The notes beneath the pieces are model-generated. The model made no database searches and had not been told where the DNA came from. It worked only from the letters and a program-made list of their open reading frames with translations. Positions 23,797 to 31,915 of a stretch of 64,000 nucleotides of DNA are shown here, piece after piece. Where the stretch lies: NCBI RefSeq assembly GCF_003478035.1, contig NZ_QUEP01000002.1, forward strand, positions 186,001 to 250,000, given 5' to 3'. The stretch's first letter is position 1, and each line of letters starts with the position of its first letter. A program made the position numbers and the translations under genes. Source of the stretch: Clostridium sp. OF03-18AA (GTDB lineage Bacteria > Bacillota > Clostridia > Lachnospirales > Lachnospiraceae).

Positions 23797-24309
23797 ATGA
23801 GATATGAGATTGGAGATTTTGTCAGCAAGCCGGTCACAGGAGTGTGCAGGATAGAGGATATTTTGTATCTGGATGCGCAGGGGAAGAAGGACAATAAATT
23901 GTATTATCGGATGCATCCGGTGGAGGATGAAAAGGAAACGATATATGTGCCTGTGTCGAATTCGGACTCTGCTTTGAGACCATGCCTGACAGAAGAGAAT
24001 GCGTGGAAATTGATCGAAAAGATCCCAGAAATTTCGACGCCATGGACGGAGAACGAGAAGATGCGGGAGCAGAAGTATAAAGAGGCGATCAGGGCGAATG
24101 ACCCGAAGGCGTTGGTTGTGATCATAAAGATGATCTACCAGCGGAAGCAGCAGCGACTCGCGCAGGGAAAGAAATGCACAGCGACGGATACGAAATATTT
24201 CCAGATCGCGGAAAAGCTCTTGTATGAGGAACTGGGAACAGCCATCGGGAAGCCGAAGCAGGAGATCGTCGACACGATCGTTGAGCATATTGGACAAAAT
24301 TTTGTTTGA
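23797..24309 (+). CDS. CarD/CdnL-TRCF-domain transcription factor
   Basis: This 170-residue protein starts MRYEIGDFVSKPVTGVCRIE, the beta-barrel RNA-polymerase-interacting domain of CarD/CdnL. It is followed by KETIYVPVSNSDSALRP and a helical C-terminal part (about residues 75-170). CarD proteins bind the polymerase beta subunit and stabilise the open complex. Start 23797 is preferred over 23758 because AAGGGGATG precedes it and the domain starts there. A terminator follows at 24343-24389. Confidence 0.85.
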   Translation: MRYEIGDFVSKPVTGVCRIEDILYLDAQGKKDNKLYYRMHPVEDEKETIYVPVSNSDSALRPCLTEENAWKLIEKIPEISTPWTENEKMREQKYKEAIRANDPKALVVIIKMIYQRKQQRLAQGKKCTATDTKYFQIAEKLLYEELGTAIGKPKQEIVDTIVEHIGQNFV

Positions 24310-24342
24310 TTTTTTCGGAAAACAGTAGATATCATTGTTGAT

Positions 24343-24389
24343 GAACGAGTAGCAGACTGGTGTAAATCCGGTTTTGTTGCTCGTTTTTT
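24343..24389 (+). terminator. intrinsic terminator after the CarD-like gene
   Basis: AACGAGTAGCA (24343-24353) pairs with TTGCTCGTT (24377-24385), with ACTGG/CCGGT inside, followed by TTTT. Confidence 0.65.
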
Positions 24390-24470
24390 ATTTCAGTCGA
24401 GAAGACTCCCATCTTTTTTAGAAAATGATTCGGTTCTATGACCCGGATTGGTGTTTCTTTTTATCGACTA

Positions 24471-24495
24471 GTTATAGGTTTTCCCTATATGTAAC
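24471..24495. promoter_or_regulatory. LysR-type operator-like inverted repeat
   Basis: GTTATAGG-TTTTC-CCTATATGTAAC is a dyad centred 15 bp before the truncated aminotransferase frame. TATAGG/CCTATA dyads are typical of LysR-family sites. It may be what remains of the control region of the intact gene. Confidence 0.4.
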
Positions 24496-24498
24496 TAT

Positions 24499-25527
24499 GT
24501 GGTGGATGCCCTGATCGAGAGGGCGGAGCATGGGATCTTTGGTTACAGTGATACCCGGGAGGAGTATTTTAATGCGGTGGCCGGATGGATGGAGCGCCAT
24601 CACCACTGGAAAATCCGGGAGGAGTGGCTGATCAAGACGCCCGGTGTGGTATTTGCCCTCGCGATGGCAGTGAAAGCATTTACGGAACCTGGGGACAGTG
24701 TCCTGATCCAGCAGCCGGTCTACTATCCGTTTTCGGAGGTGATCCGGGACAATGACCGTGTGATCGTAAGCAGTGACCTGATTCTCGGTGAGGACAACCG
24801 GTATCACATTGATCTGGAAGACTTCGAAAAGCAGATCGTGGATCATGATGTGAAGTTGTTCCTTCTCTGCAACCCGCACAATCCGTCCGGAAGAGTGTTC
24901 ACGAAGGAGGAGCTGACCGGGATGGGAGATCTCTGCGTGAAATACGGCGTCAAGGTAGTCAGCGATGAGATCCACAACGACTTCGTATTCCAGGGAGAGC
25001 ATACGGTGTTCGCCTCTGTAAAGAAGGAATATGAGGATCTCTGCGTGGTCTGCACGTCTCCGAGCAAGACGTTCAATCTGGCCAGCATGCTGATCTCCAA
25101 TATCTTCATCCTTGGTGAGAAGATGAGAAAGAAGTTCCAGCATGAAGTGGATGCCGCGGGGATCAGCCAGTTGAGCGCACTGGGGATCGTGGCGGCCCAG
25201 ACGGCGTATGAAAAAGGCGATGAGTGGTATCATGCGATGCTTTCCTATGTGCGGGAGAATATCGCCTATGTAAAAGCATATATCGCAGATCATATGCCGG
25301 GCGTAAACGTCATCGACGGGGAAGGAACCTATCTTTTGTGGCTTGACTTCCGTAAGACGGGAATTGATCCGGACGAGCTTGACCGCAGGATTATCTATGA
25401 TGCAAAGCTGTGGCTTGACAGCGGAAAGATCTTTGGAAAGACGGGAGCCGGATTCCAGCGGATCAACGTGGCAGCGCCTCGGAAGACGGTGGAGGAGTGT
25501 CTGGAGAGGATCAGGAGGATCCTGTAG
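24499..25527 (+). pseudogene. 5'-truncated MalY/PatB-type aminotransferase (C-S lyase)
   Basis: This PLP enzyme of fold type I lacks about 45-50 N-terminal residues. The frame opens at VVDALIERAEHGIFGYSD, which in intact MalY/PatB proteins (about 390 residues) follows the missing DMDF segment. The rest is complete: FLLCNPHNPSGRVF, SDEIHNDFVF (PLP Asp) and TSPSKTFNLA (PLP Lys). Intact relatives split cystathionine or cysteine conjugates. The only start would be GTG 24499, with no Shine-Dalgarno site, directly after an operator-like dyad, so a deletion has probably joined the control region to the gene body. Some residual product cannot be excluded. Confidence 0.75.
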
Positions 25528-25570
25528 ACAGTAAGTGTACCGCCCGAAAAAACGGTTGACATTCATTTTG

Positions 25571-25726
25571 AACGCAGATAAGCATTCCCCCGCTTCAAGT
25601 GCGCGGAGCACTAAGCGGTGGGTGAGTGGGATGCTTATGTCAGTGGGAGTTGAAAGCTCCCACTGACAGATCGCGAAGCGACTGCGTTCATGAGCAAGTA
25701 GCGAAGCGGATTGCGAATGTCCGCTT
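25571..25726. repeat. multi-hairpin structured element
   Basis: AACGCAG (25571-25577) pairs with CTGCGTT (25682-25688) and encloses three hairpins: ATAAGCAT/ATGCTTAT with CCGCTT/AAGCGG and AGTGC/GCACT inside (25578-25638); a perfect 11-bp stem GTCAGTGGGAG/CTCCCACTGAC (25639-25667); and TCGC-GAA-GCGA (25671-25681). A fourth hairpin AAGCGGA/TCCGCTT follows at 25704-25726. It lies in the gap after the truncated aminotransferase gene. It is either a mobile palindromic element or an RNA. Confidence 0.7.
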
Positions 25727-25768
25727 TACTAGAGTTTTATATTGTCGGTTCAGGATTTGAACTGGTCA

Positions 25769-25806
25769 GACGCCCGTCCGGTGAATGAACACTGGGCGGG
25801 CGTCTT
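25769..25806. terminator. terminator between aminotransferase remnant and DUF1015 gene
   Basis: GACGCCCGTCC (25769-25779) pairs with GGGCGGGCGTC (25794-25804). It lies 5-40 bp beyond the stop codon of the minus-strand DUF1015 gene and probably serves that gene. Confidence 0.55.
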
Positions 25807-25810
25807 GTGA

Positions 25811-27049
25811 TCAGCTTAATCGGTGGATAAATAATCCGCTTCGGAGCTTCGGCTCAAACCAGGTAGACTTCGGCGGCATCAGGAGTCCTGCGTCCGCCAC
25901 GGAAAGAAGTTCTTCGATGGACGTCGGATACATGGAAAATGCGACTTCCATATCTTCGCCAACGCGGCGTTCCAGCTCCTTTAATCCGCGGATTCCGCCG
26001 ATAAAGTCGATCCGCTGATCGGTTCTCGGATCACCGATCCCAAGAACCGGTGCAAGAAGATGATCCTGAAGGATCGAGACATCCAGTCCCTTTACCGGAT
26101 CAGCGCTTCTGTACTGCGGAAGGATCTTTAACGCGTACCATGTCCCGTCAAGATACATGCCGAAGGTTCCTTTTTGAACCGGAGCATAAGGTTCTTTCCC
26201 GATTTCTTCCAGTTCGAATTTTTCTTTTAATTTCTCAAAAAACTGTTCCGTGCTCATCCCGTTCAGATCCCTGACCACCCGGTTATACGGGAGGATCATA
26301 AGTTCCTCATCCGGGAATAATACAGAGAGAAAATAGTTGAACGGTTCTTCACCCGTATAACCGGGATGCTTTGTACGGCGCTTCAGACCGACTTTTACGG
26401 CGGAGGCGGCTCTGTGATGCCCGTCTGCGATGTAGGTGGACGGAATCGCAGCAAATGCAGCTTCAATGGCGTCTGTCCGGTCTGCTCCGTCGATCCGCCA
26501 TACCCGGTGGCGGATCCCGTCGTCGGACACAAAATCATAGAGAGCCGGTTTCGTTTTTTCTTCTGCAACGATCTCCTTTAAGGCTATATTTTGCCGGTAG
26601 GCCAGAAAAATAGGACCTGTCTGCGCATTGACGGTATCCACATGGCGGATGCGGTCCAGTTCTTTTTCCTCCCTGGTGTTTTCATGCTTTTTGATCACAC
26701 CGTTCACATAATCATCAATGGAACAGCAGGCGACGATCCCTGTCTGGCTGCGTCCGTCCATCGTCAGCTCGTAAAGATAGTAGTGATCCCCTGCGTCTGT
26801 CACGTAGATCCCGTCCGCGATCTGCGAATCGAGCAGCTCTCTTGCCTTTTCGTATACACAGTCCGCATAGGTATCGACATCATCGGAAAACTGGGTCTCC
26901 GCCCGGTCGATATTTAAAAAAGAAAGAGGATTTCCTTTTACCGCCGCACATGCCTCTTTCCGGTTATACACATCATAGGGGAGAGCAGCTACTTCCGCTG
27001 CATGTTCCTTTGCTGGTCTGATGCATATAAATGGTTTTACAACTGCCAT
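25811..27049 (-). CDS. DUF1015 family protein
   Basis: This 412-residue protein begins with the family pattern KPFICIRPAKEHAAEVAALPYDV and contains YIADGHHRAASAVKVG, a conserved His-rich stretch resembling ParB/Srx-type nucleotide-binding folds. In many Clostridia it sits beside serA/serC, but not here. Biochemical function is not established to my knowledge. AGGAGG precedes the ATG. A weak promoter (TATAAT complementary to 27123-27128) lies upstream on the minus strand. Confidence 0.85.
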   Translation of the reverse strand: MAVVKPFICIRPAKEHAAEVAALPYDVYNRKEACAAVKGNPLSFLNIDRAETQFSDDVDTYADCVYEKARELLDSQIADGIYVTDAGDHYYLYELTMDGRSQTGIVACCSIDDYVNGVIKKHENTREEKELDRIRHVDTVNAQTGPIFLAYRQNIALKEIVAEEKTKPALYDFVSDDGIRHRVWRIDGADRTDAIEAAFAAIPSTYIADGHHRAASAVKVGLKRRTKHPGYTGEEPFNYFLSVLFPDEELMILPYNRVVRDLNGMSTEQFFEKLKEKFELEEIGKEPYAPVQKGTFGMYLDGTWYALKILPQYRSADPVKGLDVSILQDHLLAPVLGIGDPRTDQRIDFIGGIRGLKELERRVGEDMEVAFSMYPTSIEELLSVADAGLLMPPKSTWFEPKLRSGLFIHRLS

Positions 27050-27227
27050 TTTAGTTCCTCCTGTTTGTTCTGATTCTGGTGTTCTTTAAGAGAAGAGTAT
27101 TCCTGCATAATATTTTACGATCATTATAGAATAAAAGAATGGAATGTGCAAGAAGAGTACCGATGATACAGGACTTTGGCGGATTGCATGTATACGGATC
27201 AGTGACAAAAAATCTCAATAACAGCCC

Positions 27228-27255
27228 TTGACATTTCCGTATTCTATGTTACTAT
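27228..27255 (+). promoter_or_regulatory. copA promoter
   Basis: TTGACA at 27228-27233, a 16-bp spacer and TACTAT at 27250-27255, immediately followed by a CsoR-type operator. Confidence 0.7.
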
Positions 27256-27261
27256 TTACAT

Positions 27262-27278
27262 ATACCCAGTATGGGTAT
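27262..27278. promoter_or_regulatory. CsoR operator
   Basis: ATACCC-AGTAT-GGGTAT is a palindrome of the type bound by the copper repressor CsoR. It lies at the transcription start of copA, so repression without copper is expected. CsoR itself is encoded at 29951-30355. Confidence 0.8.
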
Positions 27279-27302
27279 ACAGCAACAGAAAGGAACGACG
27301 AT

Positions 27303-29828
27303 ATGGAACAGTATACAGTTACAGGAATGAGCTGCGCTGCCTGCCAGACCCGCGTGGAAAAGGCGGTTTCCAAAGTGCCTGGCGTCACCTCGTGTTCTGT
27401 GAGTCTGCTCACGAACTCGATGGGAGTCGAAGGGACAGCTTCTTCCTCGGAAATTATTGCGGCGGTCCAGGCTGCCGGATACGGGGCGTCCGTAAAAGGT
27501 GCAGAAAAATCAGATGGAGACGGAGACAGCGCGCTCTACGATGAATCGGCCCTGGAAGACCATGAGACTCCGGTCCTGAAAAAAAGACTTGTCTCCTCCA
27601 TCGGTTTTCTCCTGGTCCTCATGTATTTCTCCATGGGGCATATGATGTGGAACTGGCCGCTTCCGAAATTTTTCGATGGAAACCATGTGGCGATGGGGCT
27701 TACACAGCTTCTTCTCACCGTGATCGTCATGGTGATCAACCAGAAATTCTTCATCAGCGGCTTTAAGAGTCTGCTTCACGGCGCCCCGAATATGGACACT
27801 CTGGTCGCCCTTGGATCGAGTGCGTCCTTCGCGTGGAGCACATACGCGCTGTTCATGATGACGGATGCCCAGGTAAAGGGAAACATGGACGCGGTCATGG
27901 AATATATGCACGAGTTCTATTTTGAATCTGCTGCGATGATCCTGACGCTGATCACGGTCGGAAAAATGCTGGAAGCGAGATCAAAGGGCCGCACCACCGA
28001 TGCCTTAAAGGGCTTAATGAAGCTGGCACCGAAGACTGCGGTGATCGAAAAGGACGGCGTGGAGACCACAGTCCCGATCGCACAAGTCAAGAAAGGTGAT
28101 GTCTTTGTTGTCCGCCCGGGTGAAAATATACCCGTGGATGGTATCGTACTGGAAGGAAACAGCGCGGTGAACGAGTCCGCCCTCACGGGTGAGAGCATTC
28201 CGGTCGATAAGGCAGCAGGCGATCTTGTTTCGGCAGCAACCTTAAACCAGTCCGGATTTATCCGCTGCGAGGCGTCCAGAGTCGGAGAGGACACGACTCT
28301 CTCCCAGATCATCAAAATGGTCAGCGATGCGGCAGCCACAAAAGCTCCGATCGCGAAGATCGCAGATAAAGTCTCCGGCGTGTTCGTGCCGGCAGTCATC
28401 ACGATCGCAGTGATCACGACGATCGGCTGGCTCCTTGCGGGTGAGACGATGGCATTCGCTCTGGCGAGAGGAATTTCCGTTCTTGTGATCAGCTGCCCGT
28501 GTGCGTTAGGCCTTGCGACTCCGGTTGCCATCATGGTCGGCAACGGAATGGGAGCGAAGAACGGAATTCTCTTTAAGACAGCGGTTTCCCTTGAGGAGAC
28601 GGGCAAAGTGGAGATCGTTGCCCTGGATAAGACGGGAACGATCACAAGCGGCGAACCCCGCGTGACAGACATTGTCCCGGCGGAGGGGATCACAGAGACA
28701 GAACTTTTATCGATGGCGTATGCGCTCGAGAAGAAGAGTGAACATCCGCTCGCAAAGGCAGTTCTCTTAAAAGGCGAGGAGATGGGACTTTCCGCAGCCG
28801 ACGTGGCAGACTTTGCGGCTCTTCCGGGAAACGGACTTTCTGCGAAATTAAACGGAAATACGATCTACGGTGGAAACATGAACTTTATCGGAAGTCATGT
28901 GAATGTGCCGGAAGAGATGAAACAGAAATCGGAAACTCTCGCGGAGAGTGGAAAGACTCCGCTGTTCTTTGCAGAGAATGAGAGACTTATCGGCATCATC
29001 GCCGTTGCGGATATGATCAAGGAAGACAGCCCGCAGGCGATCAGGGAGCTTCAGAACATGGGAATCCATGTGGTCATGCTGACCGGAGACAATGAGCGCA
29101 CCGCGAAGACGGTCGGAAAAGAGGCCGGCGTCGACGAGGTCATCGCCGAAGTCCTTCCGGACGGCAAAGAGAGCGTGATCCGGAAGCTGAAAGAAAAAGG
29201 CAAGGTTGCCATGGTCGGTGACGGGATCAACGATGCCCCGGCGCTCACGAGAGCCGATATGGGAATTGCGATCGGAGCGGGAACGGATGTCGCAATCGAT
29301 GCGGCGGATGTGGTCCTCATGAAGAGCCGCCTGTCAGATGTTCCGGCAGCGATCCGCCTGAGCCGCGCGACACTCACAAATATCCACGAGAATCTGTTCT
29401 GGGCATTTTTCTACAATGTGATCGGAATTCCGCTCGCGATGGGACTCTGGATCCCGGTATTCGGGTGGAAGTTAAATCCGATGTTCGGCGCTGCGGCGAT
29501 GAGCTTATCGAGCTTCTGCGTCGTATCAAACGCCCTGCGTTTAAATTTCTTTGATATCCGGCGTTCCGACAGGGACAAAAAGATAAAAACAAAATCTCAT
29601 AAGAAAGAGAAGGAGAGTAAAACTATGGAAAAGACACTGAAAGTAGAAGGTATGATGTGCGGTCACTGTGAGGCAACTGTAAAGAAGGCGCTCGAGGCGA
29701 TCGACGGCGTATCTGCTGCAGAGGCAGATCACGTAAAAGGAACTGCGACTGTGACACTTACAAAGGATGTTCCGACAGAAGTGTTAAAGAAAGCGATCGA
29801 GGATAAGGATTATAAGGTGATCGGCTGA
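27303..29828 (+). CDS. copA: copper-exporting P1B-1 ATPase CopA with fused C-terminal CopZ domain
   Basis: This 841-residue Cu(I) pump begins with an HMA domain (GMSCAAC, residues 8-14). Eight membrane segments include the CPC site (398-400); the ATPase motifs are TGES, DKTGTIT (Asp442), the HP motif SEHPLA and [15 protein letters not shown] in the last helix is typical of Cu(I) pumps. After a Lys-rich linker the frame runs straight into a second HMA domain (GMMCGHC) that is a complete CopZ-like chaperone with its own ribosome site and ATG at 29625. Start 27303 is chosen because AAAGGAACG precedes it and the operator lies upstream. Confidence 0.93.
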   Translation: MEQYTVTGMSCAACQTRVEKAVSKVPGVTSCSVSLLTNSMGVEGTASSSEIIAAVQAAGYGASVKGAEKSDGDGDSALYDESALEDHETPVLKKRLVSSIGFLLVLMYFSMGHMMWNWPLPKFFDGNHVAMGLTQLLLTVIVMVINQKFFISGFKSLLHGAPNMDTLVALGSSASFAWSTYALFMMTDAQVKGNMDAVMEYMHEFYFESAAMILTLITVGKMLEARSKGRTTDALKGLMKLAPKTAVIEKDGVETTVPIAQVKKGDVFVVRPGENIPVDGIVLEGNSAVNESALTGESIPVDKAAGDLVSAATLNQSGFIRCEASRVGEDTTLSQIIKMVSDAAATKAPIAKIADKVSGVFVPAVITIAVITTIGWLLAGETMAFALARGISVLVISCPCALGLATPVAIMVGNGMGAKNGILFKTAVSLEETGKVEIVALDKTGTITSGEPRVTDIVPAEGITETELLSMAYALEKKSEHPLAKAVLLKGEEMGLSAADVADFAALPGNGLSAKLNGNTIYGGNMNFIGSHVNVPEEMKQKSETLAESGKTPLFFAENERLIGIIAVADMIKEDSPQAIRELQNMGIHVVMLTGDNERTAKTVGKEAGVDEVIAEVLPDGKESVIRKLKEKGKVAMVGDGINDAPALTRADMGIAIGAGTDVAIDAADVVLMKSRLSDVPAAIRLSRATLTNIHENLFWAFFYNVIGIPLAMGLWIPVFGWKLNPMFGAAAMSLSSFCVVSNALRLNFFDIRRSDRDKKIKTKSHKKEKESKTMEKTLKVEGMMCGHCEATVKKALEAIDGVSAAEADHVKGTATVTLTKDVPTEVLKKAIEDKDYKVIG
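29625..29828 (+). CDS. copZ: CopZ-like copper chaperone, likely internal translation start within copA
   Basis: The last 67 codons of the copA frame form a complete HMA chaperone starting [25 protein letters not shown] at 29610-29615 lies 9 bp before ATG 29625, an ideal ribosome site inside a coding sequence. Separate copper chaperones of this kind often follow copA, so the stop codon between two genes may have been lost, or the cell may make both fusion and free chaperone. Protein evidence would be needed to decide. Confidence 0.6.
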   Translation: MEKTLKVEGMMCGHCEATVKKALEAIDGVSAAEADHVKGTATVTLTKDVPTEVLKKAIEDKDYKVIG

Positions 29829-29875
29829 TCAGTTTTTCAGACGGATCATGGCATTTTCTCAGATGTCGAAGATGT

Positions 29876-29911
29876 GCTGTCCCGGGATGAAATACTTCCG
29901 GGGCGGCTTTT
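29876..29911 (+). terminator. hairpin terminator between copA and csoR
   Basis: GCTGTCCCGG (29876-29885) pairs with CCGGGGCGGC (29898-29907) with two G-U pairs, followed by TTTT. Probably a partial terminator that lets some transcription through to csoR. Confidence 0.55.
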
Positions 29912-29950
29912 CCTGCTATCATGGACATATAAAAATTTGGGAGGTCGCAC

Positions 29951-30355
29951 ATGGAAAAACGATCATGTTGTTGTTCCGGGGGAGACGGGGCAATGAACAT
30001 AAATATGGAAACAGGCGCAGAAGCGGCAGAAAACGCGGCAGCTGCGGATGCAGGGACCGATGATGCAGTCTGTCACTGCCGCCACAAACACAGGACAGAA
30101 AAAGAAGAGAAGGACCTTTTAAACCGTTTGAGCCGGATCGAAGGACAGGTCCGCGGCATCAAAGCCATGGTCCAGGACGAGCGCTACTGCCCGGATATCC
30201 TGGTCCAGGTATCGGCGGTGCAGTCTGCACTGAATGGCTTCTGCAAGGTCCTGCTGTCAAATCATATCAAAACCTGTGTGGTGGAAGATATCCGGAATGG
30301 GAATGAGGAGACTGCGGTGGCAGAGCTCTGTGAGACGATCAAGAAGATGATGTAA
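29951..30355 (+). CDS. csoR: copper-sensing repressor CsoR
   Basis: The C-terminal ~88 of 134 residues form the CsoR four-helix domain (LLNRLSRIEGQVRGIKAMV). The Cu(I) ligands are Cys in ERYCPDIL and His/Cys in SNHIKTCV. It binds the ATACCC/GGGTAT operator and releases it when copper is bound. An unusual ~45-residue N-terminal extension carries CCC and CHCRHKH clusters that could bind extra metal. GGGAGG precedes the ATG. It ends the copper module and is followed by a bidirectional terminator. Confidence 0.9.
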   Translation: MEKRSCCCSGGDGAMNINMETGAEAAENAAAADAGTDDAVCHCRHKHRTEKEEKDLLNRLSRIEGQVRGIKAMVQDERYCPDILVQVSAVQSALNGFCKVLLSNHIKTCVVEDIRNGNEETAVAELCETIKKMM

Positions 30356-30453
30356 AAAATATATTTGTGGTGAAGTGCCGCCTGAGTTGCTGTCAGTCAT
30401 GCAATCGGAAAAAGGGCAGTCTGTGGTGAGCATGCCCGCATAGTATCTATTAT

Positions 30454-30489
30454 AAAAGCCTGGCATCATATATGCGATGCCAGGCTTTT
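30454..30489. terminator. bidirectional intrinsic terminator
   Basis: A perfect 14-bp stem AAAAGCCTGGCATC / GATGCCAGGCTTTT around an 8-base loop. It serves both csoR and the convergent minus-strand small membrane gene. Confidence 0.9.
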
Positions 30490-30504
30490 GCGATTTATGA
30501 ACAT

Positions 30505-30756
30505 TTATCCGATCGTGCGGTAAGTAAAAAACGCGAATCCCAGAATACAGAGGGATGCGATGATCTCACTGATAATGCGGACGACTGTGTGCGGGGTGTC
30601 ATTGCTGATGATCCTGCGGGTGATGCGGATACAGACCGTAACGGCAACGAGAATGATCAGTGTGAAATATGCGGTCCGAAGCGGGATCACATTGAATGCG
30701 CCGAGACCGGCAGTGACCAGCATTGCGATAGAAAGAATGATTCTGATTGCCTTCAT
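30505..30756 (-). CDS. small membrane protein, 83 residues
   Basis: Three hydrophobic segments are visible (about residues 5-25, 28-45 and 60-78), with short basic loops (RITRRIISND). AGAGGGGG precedes the ATG on the minus strand and a TATAAT box (complement of 30795-30800) lies about 40 bp upstream. No family recognised. The gap from its start to the tRNA cluster (30757-31080) holds its promoter, an A-rich stretch and the tRNA promoter. Confidence 0.65.
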   Translation of the reverse strand: MKAIRIILSIAMLVTAGLGAFNVIPLRTAYFTLIILVAVTVCIRITRRIISNDTPHTVVRIISEIIASLCILGFAFFTYRTIG

Positions 30757-31039
30757 AAGAACGCCCCCTCTGATGAATATATTTGTGTACAGATATTATA
30801 CCACAATTTTGATAAAATGGAAAACTTTTCTGTTAATTTCTTTGCGGAAATTCAGGATAATGAAAAGGTGATCCGCAAGAAGAGTGAAAATAGTATACAA
30901 TACCTTTGATAGCAGCTTGTGGGAGAGGGAGCGGAGTCCAGAGACTCCCTGGCAGGAGGCTGTTTTACAGTGAAGAAACGCCAAAAGTGTAGCTAATGTA
31001 GAAAAAATGCAAAAAATAGAAAAAAATCAAAAAAAGCTG

Positions 31040-31068
31040 TTGACATTTCCACAAATCTGTATTATACT
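31040..31068 (+). promoter_or_regulatory. promoter of the tRNA cluster
   Basis: TTGACA at 31040-31045, a 17-bp spacer and TATACT at 31063-31068, 12 bp before tRNA-Pro. An A-rich stretch upstream resembles an UP element. Confidence 0.85.
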
Positions 31069-31080
31069 TACGTACGTAAT

Positions 31081-31154
31081 CGAGGCGTGGCTCAGTTTGG
31101 TAGAGCGCTGCGTTCGGGACGCAGAGGTCGCAAGTTCGAATCTTGTCGCCTCGA
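31081..31154 (+). tRNA. tRNA-Pro (CGG)
   Basis: Acceptor stem CGAGGCG/CGCCTCG with discriminator A. The anticodon arm CTGCG-TTCGGGA-CGCAG gives anticodon CGG. The T arm contains GTTCGAAT. No encoded CCA. Confidence 0.93.
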
Positions 31155-31168
31155 CTTATACAAATCAA

Positions 31169-31240
31169 GGCCTGTTGGTCAAGCGGTCAAGACGACGCCC
31201 TCTCACGGCGTAAACCCGGGTTCGATTCCCGGACAGGTCA
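31169..31240 (+). tRNA. tRNA-Glu (CTC)
   Basis: Acceptor stem GGCCTGT/ACAGGTC with discriminator A. The anticodon loop CTCTCAC is closed by ACGCC/GGCGT and gives anticodon CTC. The T arm contains GTTCGATTC. No encoded CCA. Confidence 0.93.
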
Positions 31241-31276
31241 CTTGCTGTTGCGTAAGCAGCAGCATTTTTTAAAGGT

Positions 31277-31349
<73 letters not shown>

Positions 31350-31355
31350 GATTAC

Positions 31356-31384
31356 AAAACCCCTTGAGAAATCAAGGGGTTTTC
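31356..31384 (+). terminator. terminator of the tRNA cluster
   Basis: AAAACCCCTTGA-GAAA-TCAAGGGGTTTT is a perfect 12-bp stem with a GAAA tetraloop, 7 bp after tRNA-Thr. Confidence 0.92.
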
Positions 31385-31665
31385 GTGTTTTTACAGGTTT
31401 GAAAAGTAGGTCCGAAAGAGGGCAAAAAAGGTGATTTGTCTACTATTTGTCTACTGTTGAATTTTTACCTGTGATTGACAACTACAGGATCATTCAGAAG
31501 CGTGTCTGACATGATGTTTGCCACCTCTTCCGTGCTTTGACGTATGCTTTTTGTACCGGATTGCAATGGGATGATCAAGGATCCATAAAAAATGTCGGCC
31601 CTGCTTGGATTTGTATTCTTGCTTGGTCTTGCCGTGATGATACTTTTTTACTGTTTAATGTTATA
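31385..31665. other. non-coding gap after tRNA-Thr, possible remnant of an integrated element
   Basis: No intact gene. On the minus strand a frame of about 60 codons without a start ends at 31465-31467 (...TEEVANIMSDTLLND...). The sequence TTTGTCTACTATTTGTCTACT is a tandem 12-base repeat. The site just 3' of a tRNA gene is a common integration place, so a decayed insertion is possible but unproven. Confidence 0.25.
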
Positions 31666-31667
31666 CA

Positions 31668-31696
31668 TTGGCAAAGATTAAACATAATATTATAAT
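31668..31696 (+). promoter_or_regulatory. strong promoter of the candidate small RNA
   Basis: TTGGCA at 31668-31673, an exact 17-bp spacer and consensus TATAAT at 31691-31696. The predicted start, about 7 bp on, coincides with the first base of a closed stem. Confidence 0.82.
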
Positions 31697-31702
31697 ACAA
31701 AT

Positions 31703-31793
31703 AAGATAACTTGTGAAGGATTAACACTGGGTCCCAAAATGGGGTAGGCGCTTAGTACTGAGCATTCCTATGTGCCTGGGGTTATCTTTTTTT
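31703..31793 (+). ncRNA. candidate small structured RNA of about 91 nt
   Basis: AAGATAAC (31703-31710) pairs with GTTATCTT (31781-31788), closing the whole transcript and followed by TTTTT. Inside are AGG/CCT and CAC/GTG pairs, then two hairpins: CCCA-AAA-TGGG (31733-31743) and TAGG-GCTTA-GTAC-TGAGC-CCTA (31745-31770). A near-perfect promoter ends 6 bp upstream. No start codon with a ribosome site is present and the downstream gene is on the other strand, so it is not a leader. It does not match SRP RNA, 6S RNA, tmRNA, RNase P or a riboswitch that I know. Confidence 0.72.
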
Positions 31794-31851
31794 GCCTTTT
31801 TTAGACTTTCCACAAAATACGCACGAAGTCTCACGTGTATTCGATCCATAT

Positions 31852-31899
31852 AAAAAGGACATGGACCATCAGTTATTGGATGGTTCCATGTCCTTTTTT
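31852..31899. terminator. bidirectional terminator downstream of aroA
   Basis: AAAAAGGACATGGA plus CCATC pair with GATGG plus TCCATGTCCTTTTT in a stem of about 19 bp with one bulge. On the minus strand it ends the tyrA-aroA transcript. Confidence 0.88.
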
Positions 31900-31915
31900 A
31901 TACGAATCTTTGCTC

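Noticed and set aside
25571..25726. CRISPR array or tandem repeat
   Set aside because: The repeats are inverted, not direct with equal spacers; no CRISPR-like periodicity occurs anywhere in the window.
30472..30909. 145-codon plus-strand ORF
   Set aside because: It is antisense to the 83-residue membrane protein, which has a good ribosome site and hydrophobic pattern; the plus frame also crosses the bidirectional terminator.
31385..31665. Prophage or integrative-element attachment site at tRNA-Thr
   Set aside because: No integrase gene and no duplicated tRNA 3' end could be found, so only a possible decayed remnant is noted.
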